NCBI GenBank assembly: GCA_010672585.1
Contig: JAAHGF010000016.1
Location: 134,882-198,881, forward strand
Source: Okeania sp. SIO1I7
GTDB lineage: Bacteria > Cyanobacteriota > Cyanobacteriia > Cyanobacteriales > Microcoleaceae
Length of the DNA stretch: 64,000 nt
Direction: 5' to 3'
Part shown: positions 38,541-47,306 of the stretch, piece by piece
Layout: the number at the start of each line of letters is the position of its first letter
How positions within the stretch are numbered: position 1 is the stretch's first letter
Made by a program: the position numbers and the translations under genes
The notes under the pieces: generated by a model
Seen by the model: the letters and a program-made list of their open reading frames with translations, nothing else
Told to the model about the DNA's origin: nothing
Databases searched by the model: none

Positions 38541-39164
38541 ATGAATGATTTTCAAGTATGCGATCGCGATTTAACGGAGGCCATATTATCTGATTATTTG
38601 CAAACTGATAGTATTGCAGTGGATACAGAGACCATGGGTTTGTTGCCTGGGCGCGATCGCTTATGTTTAGTCCAGTTATGCAATTCTCAAGGCAGAGTTA
38701 CAGCAATTCGGATTGAAAAAGGGCAGCAAGAAGCACCTAATTTAAAACAATTAATGGAGGCAACAGAAATAGTTAAAGTATTTCATTTTGCTAGATTTGA
38801 TGTAGCAATGTTGCAGCATCATTTAGATATTAAAGTCTCCCCGATTTTCTGTACCAAAATTGCTAGTAAATTAGCACGAACTTATACAGGTAAACATGGT
38901 TTAAAAGACTTGGTAATGGAGTTAGAAAAAGTAGAGTTAGATAAATCTGCTCAAAGTTCTGATTGGGGAAATTCCGAGAATTTAACAGAGAAACAATTGA
39001 GTTATGCTGCTAATGATGTGCGGTATTTATTGAGTGTCAGGGAGAAGTTAATTAAAATGTTGAAACGTGAGGAAAGGTGGGAATTAGCACAACAGTGTTT
39101 TGAATGTTTACCCGTATTTGTGGGATTAGATTTATTGCAGTATAAAGATGTTTTTGAGCATTAA
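38541..39164 (+). CDS. rnd: Ribonuclease D-like 3'-5' exonuclease
   Basis: 207 residues containing one DEDDy exonuclease domain: AVDTETMGL (Asp and Glu), HFARFDVAML (Asp) and SYAANDVRYLL (Tyr-x3-Asp). The protein trims 3' ends of tRNA or other structured RNA. It lacks the HRDC domains of the 375-residue E. coli RNase D, which is normal for the short cyanobacterial form. Its gene follows the R7 element and precedes a DUF4926 gene on the same strand with a 120-bp gap. Confidence 0.88.
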   Translation: MNDFQVCDRDLTEAILSDYLQTDSIAVDTETMGLLPGRDRLCLVQLCNSQGRVTAIRIEKGQQEAPNLKQLMEATEIVKVFHFARFDVAMLQHHLDIKVSPIFCTKIASKLARTYTGKHGLKDLVMELEKVELDKSAQSSDWGNSENLTEKQLSYAANDVRYLLSVREKLIKMLKREERWELAQQCFECLPVFVGLDLLQYKDVFEH

Positions 39165-39284
39165 TTAAATGGGGATTTGTGGGGCGATATTTATCTTTAT
39201 TTATGCTATTATTAGTAGATAAAATAGAAAACAATATTGCTCCGCAATGCCACCCTAAATTTAAACCGTTTTTTTTATTGATAA

Positions 39285-39512
39285 ATGAATCAGATAATCA
39301 AATTATTAGACGTAGTAGCTCTAACAGAAGACTTACCTGAAGTTAGTTTATATCGCGGACAGGTAGGCACGATAGTAGAAATTCTTGGTGATGGAAGTGC
39401 GTTTGAGGTTGAGTTTTGTGACCGTAATGGGCGTACTTATGAATCATTGGGTCTGCAACCAGAACAGTTTATGGTGTTGTGTTTTGAACCTGTTTCTAGG
39501 GTAGTGGTTTAA
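39285..39512 (+). CDS. DUF4926 family small protein
   Basis: 75 residues with the DUF4926 pattern: LLDVVALTEDLPEVSLYRGQ, then VGTIVEILGDGSAFEVEF and a final EPEQF-like element. The predicted fold is a small beta barrel of SH3 type. Such genes are abundant in cyanobacteria, often next to Uma2- or DUF6883-type genes, and have been suggested as toxin-antitoxin-like partners; here no partner is adjacent. It ends 60 bp before a strong hairpin. Confidence 0.85.
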   Translation: MNQIIKLLDVVALTEDLPEVSLYRGQVGTIVEILGDGSAFEVEFCDRNGRTYESLGLQPEQFMVLCFEPVSRVVV

Positions 39513-39572
39513 TCTTTTTATTGGATCTGATTTGAGAATGTTTTCATAGACAACAAGTGAAACCCAACATTT

Positions 39573-39600
39573 GTAGGGACGTTGCATCCAACGTTCCTAC
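39573..39600. terminator. Hairpin between convergent genes
   Basis: GTAGGGACGTTG and CAACGTTCCTAC pair with one wobble around a 4-base loop. A second right arm follows at 39607-39623. It lies between the convergent genes at 39512 and 39641, so it could stop both transcripts. Confidence 0.55.
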
Positions 39601-39640
39601 TTTCTTGCATACAACGTTCCTACTCTAATATTTTCAGTCA

Positions 39641-41188
39641 TCACCGAGAACGTTGCTCCCATTTTTTTGCTATGTACCACCATAGTTTAACTCCCACTAT
39701 ACCAATAACGCTGGCAAACAAACTCAATATAATTGAAATTCCTGGTGCTAACCAGGGTTCGGGTACTGAATATTTAGACAGAAACTTGCCTACTGAATGC
39801 TCACTAGCTTTGGTATACTTGGTGACATAGGGAAAGTGACCAGAAATGGAGGCAACGCTGGCACCTGCACCTAATCCCACACCGATAATAGCGACAAGTT
39901 CTTGAAAGTGGCGATCGCTCTCTGCTTGTTCTATTTCTGTGATGCCACGAATGGAGTTTATTAGGTCTTCTAATAGTTTTAAATTGGGGCTGAGATTGGC
40001 ATAGTCTTTTTGCATTTGCAGCAGATATTTTTCGGTTATTTCTTGAGGGAATTTTTCGAGAAATTTGAGGTCGGTTGTGACTCCGGGGGTGGTTATCAAA
40101 CGAGCTAATATTGATGAAATATCTTCTCCATTTATTGTGAGTTTGGAAAGTTGGGAAATTGGAGTGGGGATGTTTTCAGGTAAGAGATTTTCCAGGGCTT
40201 TTGATGTGGCTTTTTCTCTGATTCTATCTAGGCGTCTTTGGTAGTTGAGCAGATTAATTTCTATGGTGCGGATTTGACTGTCGAAATAGCCTAAATTAAT
40301 TGAATAGTTAGATAATGTAGTTTGAGATTTTACTAATATTTTCTGTAGTGGTTTGAGATTTGAACTAGGGTTTTGATATTTCTGGATTTCTTGGATATAT
40401 TGTTGAATTTTTATGGCAGATTTTTTGAGTAATTCTTTCAGATAGCGACTCTGAGCATAAGCCCAAAAAACTTTGTGGCGGTAACAAAGTAAACGGAGCA
40501 AATCAAAATTAAATTCTGCTGCTTTTTTGGCTGTTTGTTCGTTGGGATAGAGAGAAATTATCAGATGATTATTTGTCTGGATTTTTTCAATAGTTGGTGG
40601 TGAGAAAAAATCTATGTTTTCTGACATGGTAATGCCGTATTGTCGTAATTCAAAGGTTTTTCCTCCTAAGAGTTTTCCTTGACCTTGCAAATCTTTTTCC
40701 CAGTCGAAGTCAAGATTTAATGTTTGACAGCATTGTTTGGCGATTTCTTCTGGGTTTTTGTTGTTAGCTAATTCGGCTAAAACTAACCAAGTTTCTCCGA
40801 GATTACCTGTTTGAATTTTGCCCGATGAATCTTTGAGTTTGGCTTCGATTTTGTTTTTTAGTTGGGCGATGCTGTTGGTGGGATGACGAGTTTTATTGTT
40901 AGGAAAGGAAGTGGCTATTAGTAGTCCATAAGTATCATTTAGTCGGACTGGATAATAATAGCCTTCGTCGGGAAGATCGTCGCGAAAATACTCGATTCTT
41001 TGTGTCAAAAGTTCGAGGTATTCCGTTTCTATTACGCCGTCGAGTTTGAATAGGGAATTGCGCAGATGCTCAGGTAATTTTGAGGCAAATATTTTGCGGT
41101 TTTTTTTAAAGTCTTTTTTGCTTTCTCCTAAACTTTCTCGGAGGTCGTAAAGAAATAGAAATAGGTTTGGATAGATGAGGTCAGCCAT
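39641..41188 (-). CDS. Unrecognised protein with coiled coil and two C-terminal membrane spans
   Basis: 515 residues with no family I recognise. Residues 1-200 are mixed alpha/beta (LFLFLYDLRESLGE near the start; YGLLIATSFPNN). Residues about 200-400 are strongly helical and charged, probably coiled coil (IKIQQYIQEIQKYQN; NLLNYQRRLDRIREKA). Two hydrophobic segments near the end (ELVAIIGVGLGAGASVAS and WLAPGISIILSLFASVIGIVG) suggest a C-terminal membrane anchor. With the small gene at 41314 it is divergent from the TPR-CHAT gene, so it could be part of a protease-activated effector locus; that is inference from position and a membrane-protein effector theme, not homology. Confidence 0.75.
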   Translation of the reverse strand: MADLIYPNLFLFLYDLRESLGESKKDFKKNRKIFASKLPEHLRNSLFKLDGVIETEYLELLTQRIEYFRDDLPDEGYYYPVRLNDTYGLLIATSFPNNKTRHPTNSIAQLKNKIEAKLKDSSGKIQTGNLGETWLVLAELANNKNPEEIAKQCCQTLNLDFDWEKDLQGQGKLLGGKTFELRQYGITMSENIDFFSPPTIEKIQTNNHLIISLYPNEQTAKKAAEFNFDLLRLLCYRHKVFWAYAQSRYLKELLKKSAIKIQQYIQEIQKYQNPSSNLKPLQKILVKSQTTLSNYSINLGYFDSQIRTIEINLLNYQRRLDRIREKATSKALENLLPENIPTPISQLSKLTINGEDISSILARLITTPGVTTDLKFLEKFPQEITEKYLLQMQKDYANLSPNLKLLEDLINSIRGITEIEQAESDRHFQELVAIIGVGLGAGASVASISGHFPYVTKYTKASEHSVGKFLSKYSVPEPWLAPGISIILSLFASVIGIVGVKLWWYIAKKWEQRSR

Positions 41189-41245
41189 TTCAGTTATCAG
41201 TTATCAGTCATATCAGTTATCAGTCATATCAGTTATCAGTTATTT

Positions 41246-41285
41246 CGTAAGCATTCAGCCGTCAGCTATCAACTGAATGCTTACG
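41246..41285. repeat. R3 element, minimal hairpin form
   Basis: CGTAAGCATTCAG and CTGAATGCTTACG form a perfect 13-bp inverted repeat with only 14 bp between them. It is preceded by a CAGTTATCAGTCATAT tandem run at 41190-41240. Confidence 0.8.
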
Positions 41286-41313
41286 CAGTAGGAAGCTTAA
41301 AATCCTAAGTTTT

Positions 41314-41772
41314 CTAGTCATTTTTTAAAATAGGCTGGTTGAGAAATTGCCAGAGTTTTTCAAGGCCGGTGAGTTTTTTGGCAATTACTTCTGGTTCTGG
41401 AGTGCTAAGAACACTATAGACTGCATTGAGGATTTCCTTACTTTCGTGATCGGGTTCACCCTCAAAATAGACGCGCTTTCCACCCTTATTTTCTAAAGGC
41501 AGGAAATTTTCTAATTCTGCGTCTGTGGGTAGCAAGTCGGAGGAAATTGGGCGATCGACAGTATCTAATTTGACTTTGGCCTCCTGATATAATTGTTTTA
41601 GGGTATCATTGGCTTTAAGAATGCCGATCAATTCCTTTTTGATAACGTATTGGTCATTAGGGTTTTCTTTCAGATTTTTGCCAATATCTACTAATTTATT
41701 CCGCTCGTTTTCGCTCAGAGGAGTTTCCAAGTTTTTAAGAGCTAGCAATAGGGCGAGTAAAGTATTATACAT
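41314..41772 (-). CDS. Unrecognised small acidic helical protein divergent from the CHAT gene
   Basis: 152 residues from ATG 41772 (a TTG at 41799 would add nine). The sequence is mainly helical and acidic (LSENERNKLVDIGKNLKEN; LPTDAELENFLPLEN) with no signal peptide, membrane span or metal motif, and I recognise no family. It is transcribed away from the TPR-CHAT gene, with only 80 bp between the two starts, so they share a promoter region and may be co-regulated. It could be an inhibitor, adaptor or substrate of the protease-like protein. Confidence 0.65.
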   Translation of the reverse strand: MYNTLLALLLALKNLETPLSENERNKLVDIGKNLKENPNDQYVIKKELIGILKANDTLKQLYQEAKVKLDTVDRPISSDLLPTDAELENFLPLENKGGKRVYFEGEPDHESKEILNAVYSVLSTPEPEVIAKKLTGLEKLWQFLNQPILKND

Positions 41773-41852
41773 ATGTTCAAATACGAAATTAGAGTTCAAA
41801 TAAATTTAGTCTATTATATAAGAAACGACGGGGATATTGGGAATAATTAATT

Positions 41853-44800
41853 ATGGAAGAAGAATTTATCGGCTTAATCAAGCAACTACTTTTCCGTAAT
41901 AATTGGGAAGAAGTTAACCAAGTTTTAAATAAAAATCAACAATTAATTGTGCCAAGGTTGTTAAAAGTTATGGCGGAGGTAGCACAATACTTCGCGGATA
42001 ATAACAATCTCAATGCTGCCAACGTTTTGTTGAATCTCATCCTGCAACTGGGGGAGTTTCTCGGCAGTTCCCAAATGCCTCCCACAAGAAGAAAGGAGAC
42101 CGCTGATATTTTGTTGCAAATAGGTATTAGGTGGTATGAAATAAATCTATTTCCTCCCGCTCTCCAATGTTTGCAACAGACTCTCAGCATCTATTGTGAA
42201 ATCAAAGACCGCCAAGGAGAAGCAAAGTCTTTGAATCATTTGGGTATTGCTTACGGTTCCCTCGGGCAATACGAACGGGGGATAGAGTGCTTCCAACAGT
42301 CTTTAAAAATTGCTAGAGAAATCAGAGACCGTCAAAAAGAAGCAATTTCTTTGGGTAATTTGGGTATTGCTTACTATTCTCTGGGGCAATACGAACGGGG
42401 GATAGAGTGCTTCCAACAGTCTTTAGAAATTGCTAGAGAAATCAAAGACCGTAAAGGAGAAGCATATTCTTTGGGTAGTTTGGGCATTGCTTACCATTCC
42501 CTGAAACAATACGAACGGGGGATTGAACTCCAGCAACAGTCTTTAAAAATTGCCAGAGAAATCAAAGACCGTCAAAAAGAATTTACTTCTTTGAATTATT
42601 TGGGTATTGCTTACGGTTACCTCGGGCAAGACGAACGGGCGATCGAGTTCTTCCAACAGCATTTAAAAATTGCCAGAGAAATCAAGGACCGTCAAAAAGA
42701 AGCAAATTCCTTGTGTAATTTGGGTAATGCTTACTATTCCCTGGGACAATACGAACAAGCGATCGAGTTCCATAAACAGTCTTTAGAAGTTGCCAGAGAA
42801 ATCAAAGACCGTCAAGAAGAAGCAAGTTCTTTACATAATTTGGGTACTATTTACCGTTCCCTGGGGCAATACGAACAGGCGATTGAATTCCAGAAACAAT
42901 CTTTAGAAATTACCAGAGAAATCAAAGACCGTCTAGGAGAAGCATCTTCTTTGAATAAGTTGGGTATTGCTTACCATTCTCTGGGGCAATACGAACAGGC
43001 GATTGAATTCCATAAACAGTCTTTAGCTATTAAGCAAAAAATCAAAGACTGTCAAGGAGAAGCAAATTCTCTGAATAATTTGGGTCTTGCTTACCATTCC
43101 CTGGGGCAATACGAACAGGCGCTAGATCTCCATAAACAGTCTTTAGAAATTGCCCGAAAAATCAAAGACCGTCAAATAAGAGCAATTTCTTTGCATAATT
43201 TGGGTAATGCTTGCTACTCCCTGGGGCAATACGAACTAGCGATTAAGTACCTCCAAGAGTCTTTAGCTATTAAGCAAAAAATCAAAGATCGTCAAGGAGA
43301 AGCATATTCTTTGGGTAATTTGGGTAATGCTCGCTACTCCCTGGGGCAATACGAACAGGCGATTAAGCTCTATGAAAAGTCTTTAGAAATTGCCAGAGAA
43401 ATTAAAGACCGTAAAGGAGAAGCAAATTCTTTAGGTAGTTTGGGTAATGCTTGCTACTCCCTGGAGCAATACGAACGGGCGATTAAGTTCCATGAACAGT
43501 CTTTAGAAATTTTGCGAGAAATCAAAGACCGTCAAGGAGAAGCAAATTGTTTGGGTAATTTGGGTGGTGCTTACCGTTCCCTGGGACAATACGAACGGGC
43601 GATCGCTTACTGCCAAGAAAGCATCAAGATTGTGAATCCCAAAACAATGCCTGTAGAATGTGCCATGATGGCTGAAAATTTAGGCTACCTAGAATTTACT
43701 CAAGGCAACTGGGCCAATGCGATCGCAGCTTACACCAAAGCCATAGAAGCAACAGAAATATTAAGAACGGGAGGACGAACGGACGATCGCCGCCAAGAAA
43801 TCCTGGAAAAAGCCATCAATGTCTATGCCAACACCATCCAATGTTTTGTCAATACTGGGCAATACGCCGAAGCCTTAACATATGCTGAACAATATCGCAA
43901 CCGTCAGCTAGTGGATTTAATGTATAGCAAAGATGTTGTCTATTCTAAAGGAGAAGCATCCCCAGAAGTCGCCAAGCTATGGCAGCAATACGAACAGATA
44001 GAACGACAGCTAGACAACTTGCGATTTAACAATGAAGCTCGCAACTACAACCAAGAAATGGTTGATGCTGCCAACTCCAGACAAATCAAACCTTCCGGGG
44101 AGAAAAAGAATGATAGCATTACCGCCTTAGAAGCAAAAAAACAGGAAAAGTACCGCCAAATCCGCAAATTAGACCGAGTATTAGCAGAAGGTTTGGCTGT
44201 CACTCCCCTGAAATTTACCCAATTGCAAAATCTGGTGCGGGATAGTGCTACTACTGCTATTGTCAGCTTTTTTAGCACAAAAGAAGACACTTATGCTTTT
44301 GTGCTAATTGGCGATCGCGTAGATTTGCATCGTTGCGGACAAGGTTTTGATGAGTTGCAAGGGTGGTTGGAGGAAAAGTGGTTCCAGTCTTATACTTGGT
44401 ATTCTCTACCTGAAAGTGATCGCCAACCTCTATCGAACATAGCAGCAGCGAAGTTGTTAAAGTGCAATGTCAGCATAGTTGAGGATGTAGAACCGGAAAT
44501 AGATGAAGTAGTGGTACTATTCAAAGATGGCACTAGCAAGTCTGTAGACGAATCAGAATTTGACCAGTTATACAACCAACTAATGTCAACCTATAAATGG
44601 GATAAACAAATGCCATCAAATCTCAAAGAAATTAGTCAGCGATTGCAGTTAGATAAATTAGTAGAGAAATTAACAGGCATCCAAGAATTAATTATCATAC
44701 CACACTTGTACTTACATCAAATCCCCTTCGCTGCCTTACCCCTAGCAGATAACCAATATCTCGGCGATAAATTCCTGATCCGCACCCAGTCTAGCTGCCA

Positions 44801-45656
44801 AACCCTCGACTTCTGCACCCAACGTCCGCCCATATCCACCCAAACCCCCGCTTATGGCATCGTCGAAGATACCCAAGAAGACTTGCCATGCAGCAGTTTT
44901 GAAGCTCAAAAAGTCGCACAAATATATAACGTTGCCACGGATAAATATCTCCAAGGCACCACAGCCACCGTCAGCACCTACAAACAACTATTAAAGCAAG
45001 TACAAGGATTATTATCCAGTCATCACGCCAAATCTCGCTTCGACAACAGTCTGGAGTCTGCCTTAATTTTAGCTGATGGCAGGATTACATTGAGCGACTT
45101 ATTATCTCCCGCCTTCCGCTTCCCCGACTTAGACGAAGTATTCCTCTCGTGCTGCGAAACCAATCTCGGAACCACAGAAATCACCGATGATACCATGACC
45201 TTAAATACAGGTTTTTTATGTGCTGGTGCCAGGGGTGTAATTAGCTCTTTGTGGGCAGTAGATGACTTAGCAACATCATTGTTTTCGTTATTTTATCATC
45301 AAAAACGAAAAGCAGGTTTGAATCGTCCCCAAGCCTTGCAAAAAGCTCAACAAGATTTACGGCATTTAACAGGGAAGGAGTTTGAGAGGGAATATTATCA
45401 AGACTTAGAGCAGTTGCTGAATGAAAAATTACAGCTAGCATCTCAGAAGACAGCGGCAGCAAAACAAAAGCGCGATGGTTGTGCGGAAAATGCTCCAGAG
45501 TATCAACAGTTGCAGGCAGAATATGAGAAGCGGGTGCGGTTGGAAGAGCGGATATCGGGAACTAGAGATATACGATTAAAAGCAGTGTGTGAACAAGAGC
45601 ATCCATTCGAGCATCCCGAATATTGGAGTGGGTTTATTTGTGCGGGTTTGCGTTGA
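41853..45656 (+). CDS. TPR-repeat CHAT-domain (caspase-like protease) protein
   Basis: A 1267-residue protein. Residues about 115-600 are twelve 40-residue TPR-type units of the pattern (LG)xAYxSLGQYExAIxxxxQSLxIAREIKDRxGEA. Two or three less regular TPRs follow, then a linker and, from about residue 960, a CHAT domain, the caspase/separase-like clan CD peptidase fold named for HetF-associated proteins. The candidate His lies in GLLSSHHAKS and the Cys in VFLSCCETN; FLCAGARGVISSLWAVDD is the conserved C-terminal segment. Both catalytic residues are present, so it is probably an active protease or signalling scaffold. Known TPR-CHAT proteins include the gRAMP-activated Craspase; no CRISPR genes are present here. 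Confidence 0.92.
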   Translation: MEEEFIGLIKQLLFRNNWEEVNQVLNKNQQLIVPRLLKVMAEVAQYFADNNNLNAANVLLNLILQLGEFLGSSQMPPTRRKETADILLQIGIRWYEINLFPPALQCLQQTLSIYCEIKDRQGEAKSLNHLGIAYGSLGQYERGIECFQQSLKIAREIRDRQKEAISLGNLGIAYYSLGQYERGIECFQQSLEIAREIKDRKGEAYSLGSLGIAYHSLKQYERGIELQQQSLKIAREIKDRQKEFTSLNYLGIAYGYLGQDERAIEFFQQHLKIAREIKDRQKEANSLCNLGNAYYSLGQYEQAIEFHKQSLEVAREIKDRQEEASSLHNLGTIYRSLGQYEQAIEFQKQSLEITREIKDRLGEASSLNKLGIAYHSLGQYEQAIEFHKQSLAIKQKIKDCQGEANSLNNLGLAYHSLGQYEQALDLHKQSLEIARKIKDRQIRAISLHNLGNACYSLGQYELAIKYLQESLAIKQKIKDRQGEAYSLGNLGNARYSLGQYEQAIKLYEKSLEIAREIKDRKGEANSLGSLGNACYSLEQYERAIKFHEQSLEILREIKDRQGEANCLGNLGGAYRSLGQYERAIAYCQESIKIVNPKTMPVECAMMAENLGYLEFTQGNWANAIAAYTKAIEATEILRTGGRTDDRRQEILEKAINVYANTIQCFVNTGQYAEALTYAEQYRNRQLVDLMYSKDVVYSKGEASPEVAKLWQQYEQIERQLDNLRFNNEARNYNQEMVDAANSRQIKPSGEKKNDSITALEAKKQEKYRQIRKLDRVLAEGLAVTPLKFTQLQNLVRDSATTAIVSFFSTKEDTYAFVLIGDRVDLHRCGQGFDELQGWLEEKWFQSYTWYSLPESDRQPLSNIAAAKLLKCNVSIVEDVEPEIDEVVVLFKDGTSKSVDESEFDQLYNQLMSTYKWDKQMPSNLKEISQRLQLDKLVEKLTGIQELIIIPHLYLHQIPFAALPLADNQYLGDKFLIRTQSSCQTLDFCTQRPPISTQTPAYGIVEDTQEDLPCSSFEAQKVAQIYNVATDKYLQGTTATVSTYKQLLKQVQGLLSSHHAKSRFDNSLESALILADGRITLSDLLSPAFRFPDLDEVFLSCCETNLGTTEITDDTMTLNTGFLCAGARGVISSLWAVDDLATSLFSLFYHQKRKAGLNRPQALQKAQQDLRHLTGKEFEREYYQDLEQLLNEKLQLASQKTAAAKQKRDGCAENAPEYQQLQAEYEKRVRLEERISGTRDIRLKAVCEQEHPFEHPEYWSGFICAGLR
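42200..43640 (+). repeat. Twelve 120-bp tandem coding repeats (TPR units)
   Basis: Twelve consecutive units keep an exact 120-bp step with no indels (TGGGTATTGCTTAC or a close variant at 42241 plus multiples of 120). Unit sequences are highly similar at third positions, which suggests ongoing duplication or gene conversion inside the array. Confidence 0.9.
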
Positions 45657-45960
45657 TGGGGAGATGGGGTGATGGGGAACCCACCCGCGTGCCCCTTTCC
45701 CCTTCCCCTCCACGGTCGGGGGAGGGGCGAGGGGTGGGTTGTCTCCTGTCTCCAGTATAGCTGTCTCCTGTCTCCTTGCTAAATTTATGAAGATACGATC
45801 GGGGGTTCTATAAAACCCATTTGGAATATTAGGCCCGCGCTATGTGCTTTTGGCTGCCTGAGTCCTGGAAACAGCCATGGGTATTTGTAGCAAAAAATTT
45901 TAGTATTTCAACCATTCTGACTTATGACTTCTATGCACTGCCAATCTGACAGAAAAATTT
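45657..45960. other. GC-rich minisatellite spacer after the CHAT gene
   Basis: The TGA stop is directly followed by GGGGAGA-type G-rich repeats and a GC-rich palindromic segment (CCTCCACGGTCGGGGGAGGG) also seen near 5440, then a CTCCTGTCTC run. No gene is visible. Confidence 0.45.
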
Positions 45961-46138
45961 TGGTCTGAAGCCTCCTCTTTTAAGAGGATAAAAAGCGGTC
46001 GATTTTTGAAGTTTCTGGTAGGGTGGGATGGCGGACCGTGAAGCGCCTCTAAATGTAGAGGGTTTCCTCGCCATATCTATGAGACCAAGACAAAAGAAGA
46101 TTCCGTATTTTCCTAGCCTCCTTATTGCAAGAGGTATT
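45961..46138. repeat. R2 element, long form
   Basis: Starts TGGTCTGAAGCCTCCTCTTT, contains GCGGTCGATTTT and GGGTGGGATGGCG, and ends near TATTGCAAGAGG. A short R3-like fragment (CCGCAGTTCTGACC) follows near 46144. Confidence 0.65.
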
Positions 46139-46297
46139 GAAATCCGCAGTTCTGACCTTATGAGGCTAACTGTTAAATGATAACTGAAATGATGGTTCCC
46201 CTACGCAACTCACAGGGCATAAAATATAAGTTGAAGATTTTTTAATTTTTATTTCGTCAGATAAAATTAATTGAAATATAATTAAAAAATAAACAAA

Positions 46298-46314
46298 TAT
46301 ATCAGACTGATATA
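46298..46314. promoter_or_regulatory. Perfect palindrome in front of the padR start codon
   Basis: TATATCAG-A-CTGATATA is a perfect 8+1+8 palindrome ending one base before the ATG of the PadR gene. Its position over the translation start and its symmetry fit an autoregulatory operator for a dimeric winged-helix repressor. I do not see it upstream of the HlyD gene. Confidence 0.55.
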
Positions 46315-46315
46315 A

Positions 46316-46933
46316 ATGCTTGAGTTATCTGCCCTCGGTTTACTACAAAAGAAACCTCTGCACGGCTATCGTTTAAAGCAACAGCTAGAGTTATTTATGA
46401 GTAGCTGTATTAGTATCAACTATGGTGCTATATATCCTTTGCTGAAACGATTAGAAGAGCGGGGTTATGTTTTTGTAGTTACAGAAGAACCAGGGGAGGC
46501 CTTCAACAATTAATAATGAATAATTAATAATTAATAATTAACAATTACCTCTTCTTTTCAAGGAGAGTATTGACGCAAAAAGAAAATTTTTTTCTTCTAT
46601 TGATTGATCGGATATGGCTCCGAGACCTCGCCATCCCACCCTTCGGAAAGCTACACTAACGACCGCTTTTTCTCCTTTAAAGCAGAGGATTTTTACCTTA
46701 ATTATTCGGTAAAAGGTCGCTCTATATTTCTGATTAAATTTTTCTTTTTCAGTGATTTAGAACCTACTGAACGAGTAAAACTGATTGAGAATCGTTTAAT
46801 AGTTTGTCAACTACGTCAAGAATATTTAGATAGTCAAAAATATGAAAATTTGCCACGAGACCCCTATCAATATTCTGCTTGTAATCGAGCAAAATTAATG
46901 CTAAATACAGAAATGCAATGGCTGAGGGAATAA
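46316..46933 (+). pseudogene. PadR-family transcriptional regulator interrupted by an R2 repeat
   Basis: The first part (46316-46504) encodes a typical PadR winged-helix N-terminus: LGLLQKKPLHGYRLKQQLEL, YGAIYPLLKRLEERGYV, FVVTEEPGEA. It then runs into a repeat and stops at TAA 46511-46513. The PadR C-terminal part resumes in the same frame after the repeat, from about 46716: SIFLIKFFFFSDLEPTERVK, then LRQEYLDSQKY, ending at 46933. By comparison with intact relatives about 30-35 residues of the middle are missing, so the event was insertion with loss or replacement of sequence. The regulator is almost certainly non-functional. PadR proteins usually repress neighbouring efflux genes, here the HlyD adaptor. 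Confidence 0.88.
46508..46713. repeat. R2 element inserted in padR
   Basis: A run of AATTAAT-type units (46508-46540) leads into R2 from CAATTACCTCTTCTTTTCAAG to TTAATTATTCGGTAA. The middle has ATGGCTCCGAGACCTCGCC and CCCACCCTTCGG, hallmarks of long R2 copies. It introduces in-frame stops in padR. Confidence 0.85.
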
Positions 46934-47018
46934 TGAGTAAAAGAATTATAACTGATAAATTTTGAACCCGATTGAGCAAAAAAAAACTCATTTTAACTCT
47001 ATATTAACTACAAAAATA

Positions 47019-47263
47019 GTAAGCATTTAGCTATTAGCAGTCAGCTAGCCTCCTCCGGAGGAACTGCGTTAACAGCAATTAGTAATGAATAATTACTTCT
47101 AAGGTGTAGGAAGAGTGCTTTGACAGTAACTTTTTATTTTTTATCAATTTCTAAATTGCTTTTACCTTCTCCAAAATTAATAGCTGAAGTCCGCAGTTCC
47201 GACCATAGGAGGCTAGCTAATAGCTGACGGCTGTTTGCGCAGCATGACCTAGGAAATGCTTAC
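47019..47263. repeat. R3 element with an extra palindromic segment
   Basis: Ends GTAAGCATTTAGC and GGAAATGCTTAC. The body is the reverse complement of 24092-24267 but contains an added CCTCCTCCGGAGGAACTGCG near one end and its partner CCGCAGTTCCGACC near the other. It lies between the broken padR and the HlyD gene. Confidence 0.8.
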
Positions 47264-47306
47264 CAGAAATAATTAGTCAAAAGAATAAACAATAAAGGTT
47301 AAATAA

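Noticed and set aside
46604-46933. Separate 109-residue gene
   Set aside because: Its first 36 codons are R2 repeat and the rest is the displaced C-terminal part of the PadR gene in the same frame.
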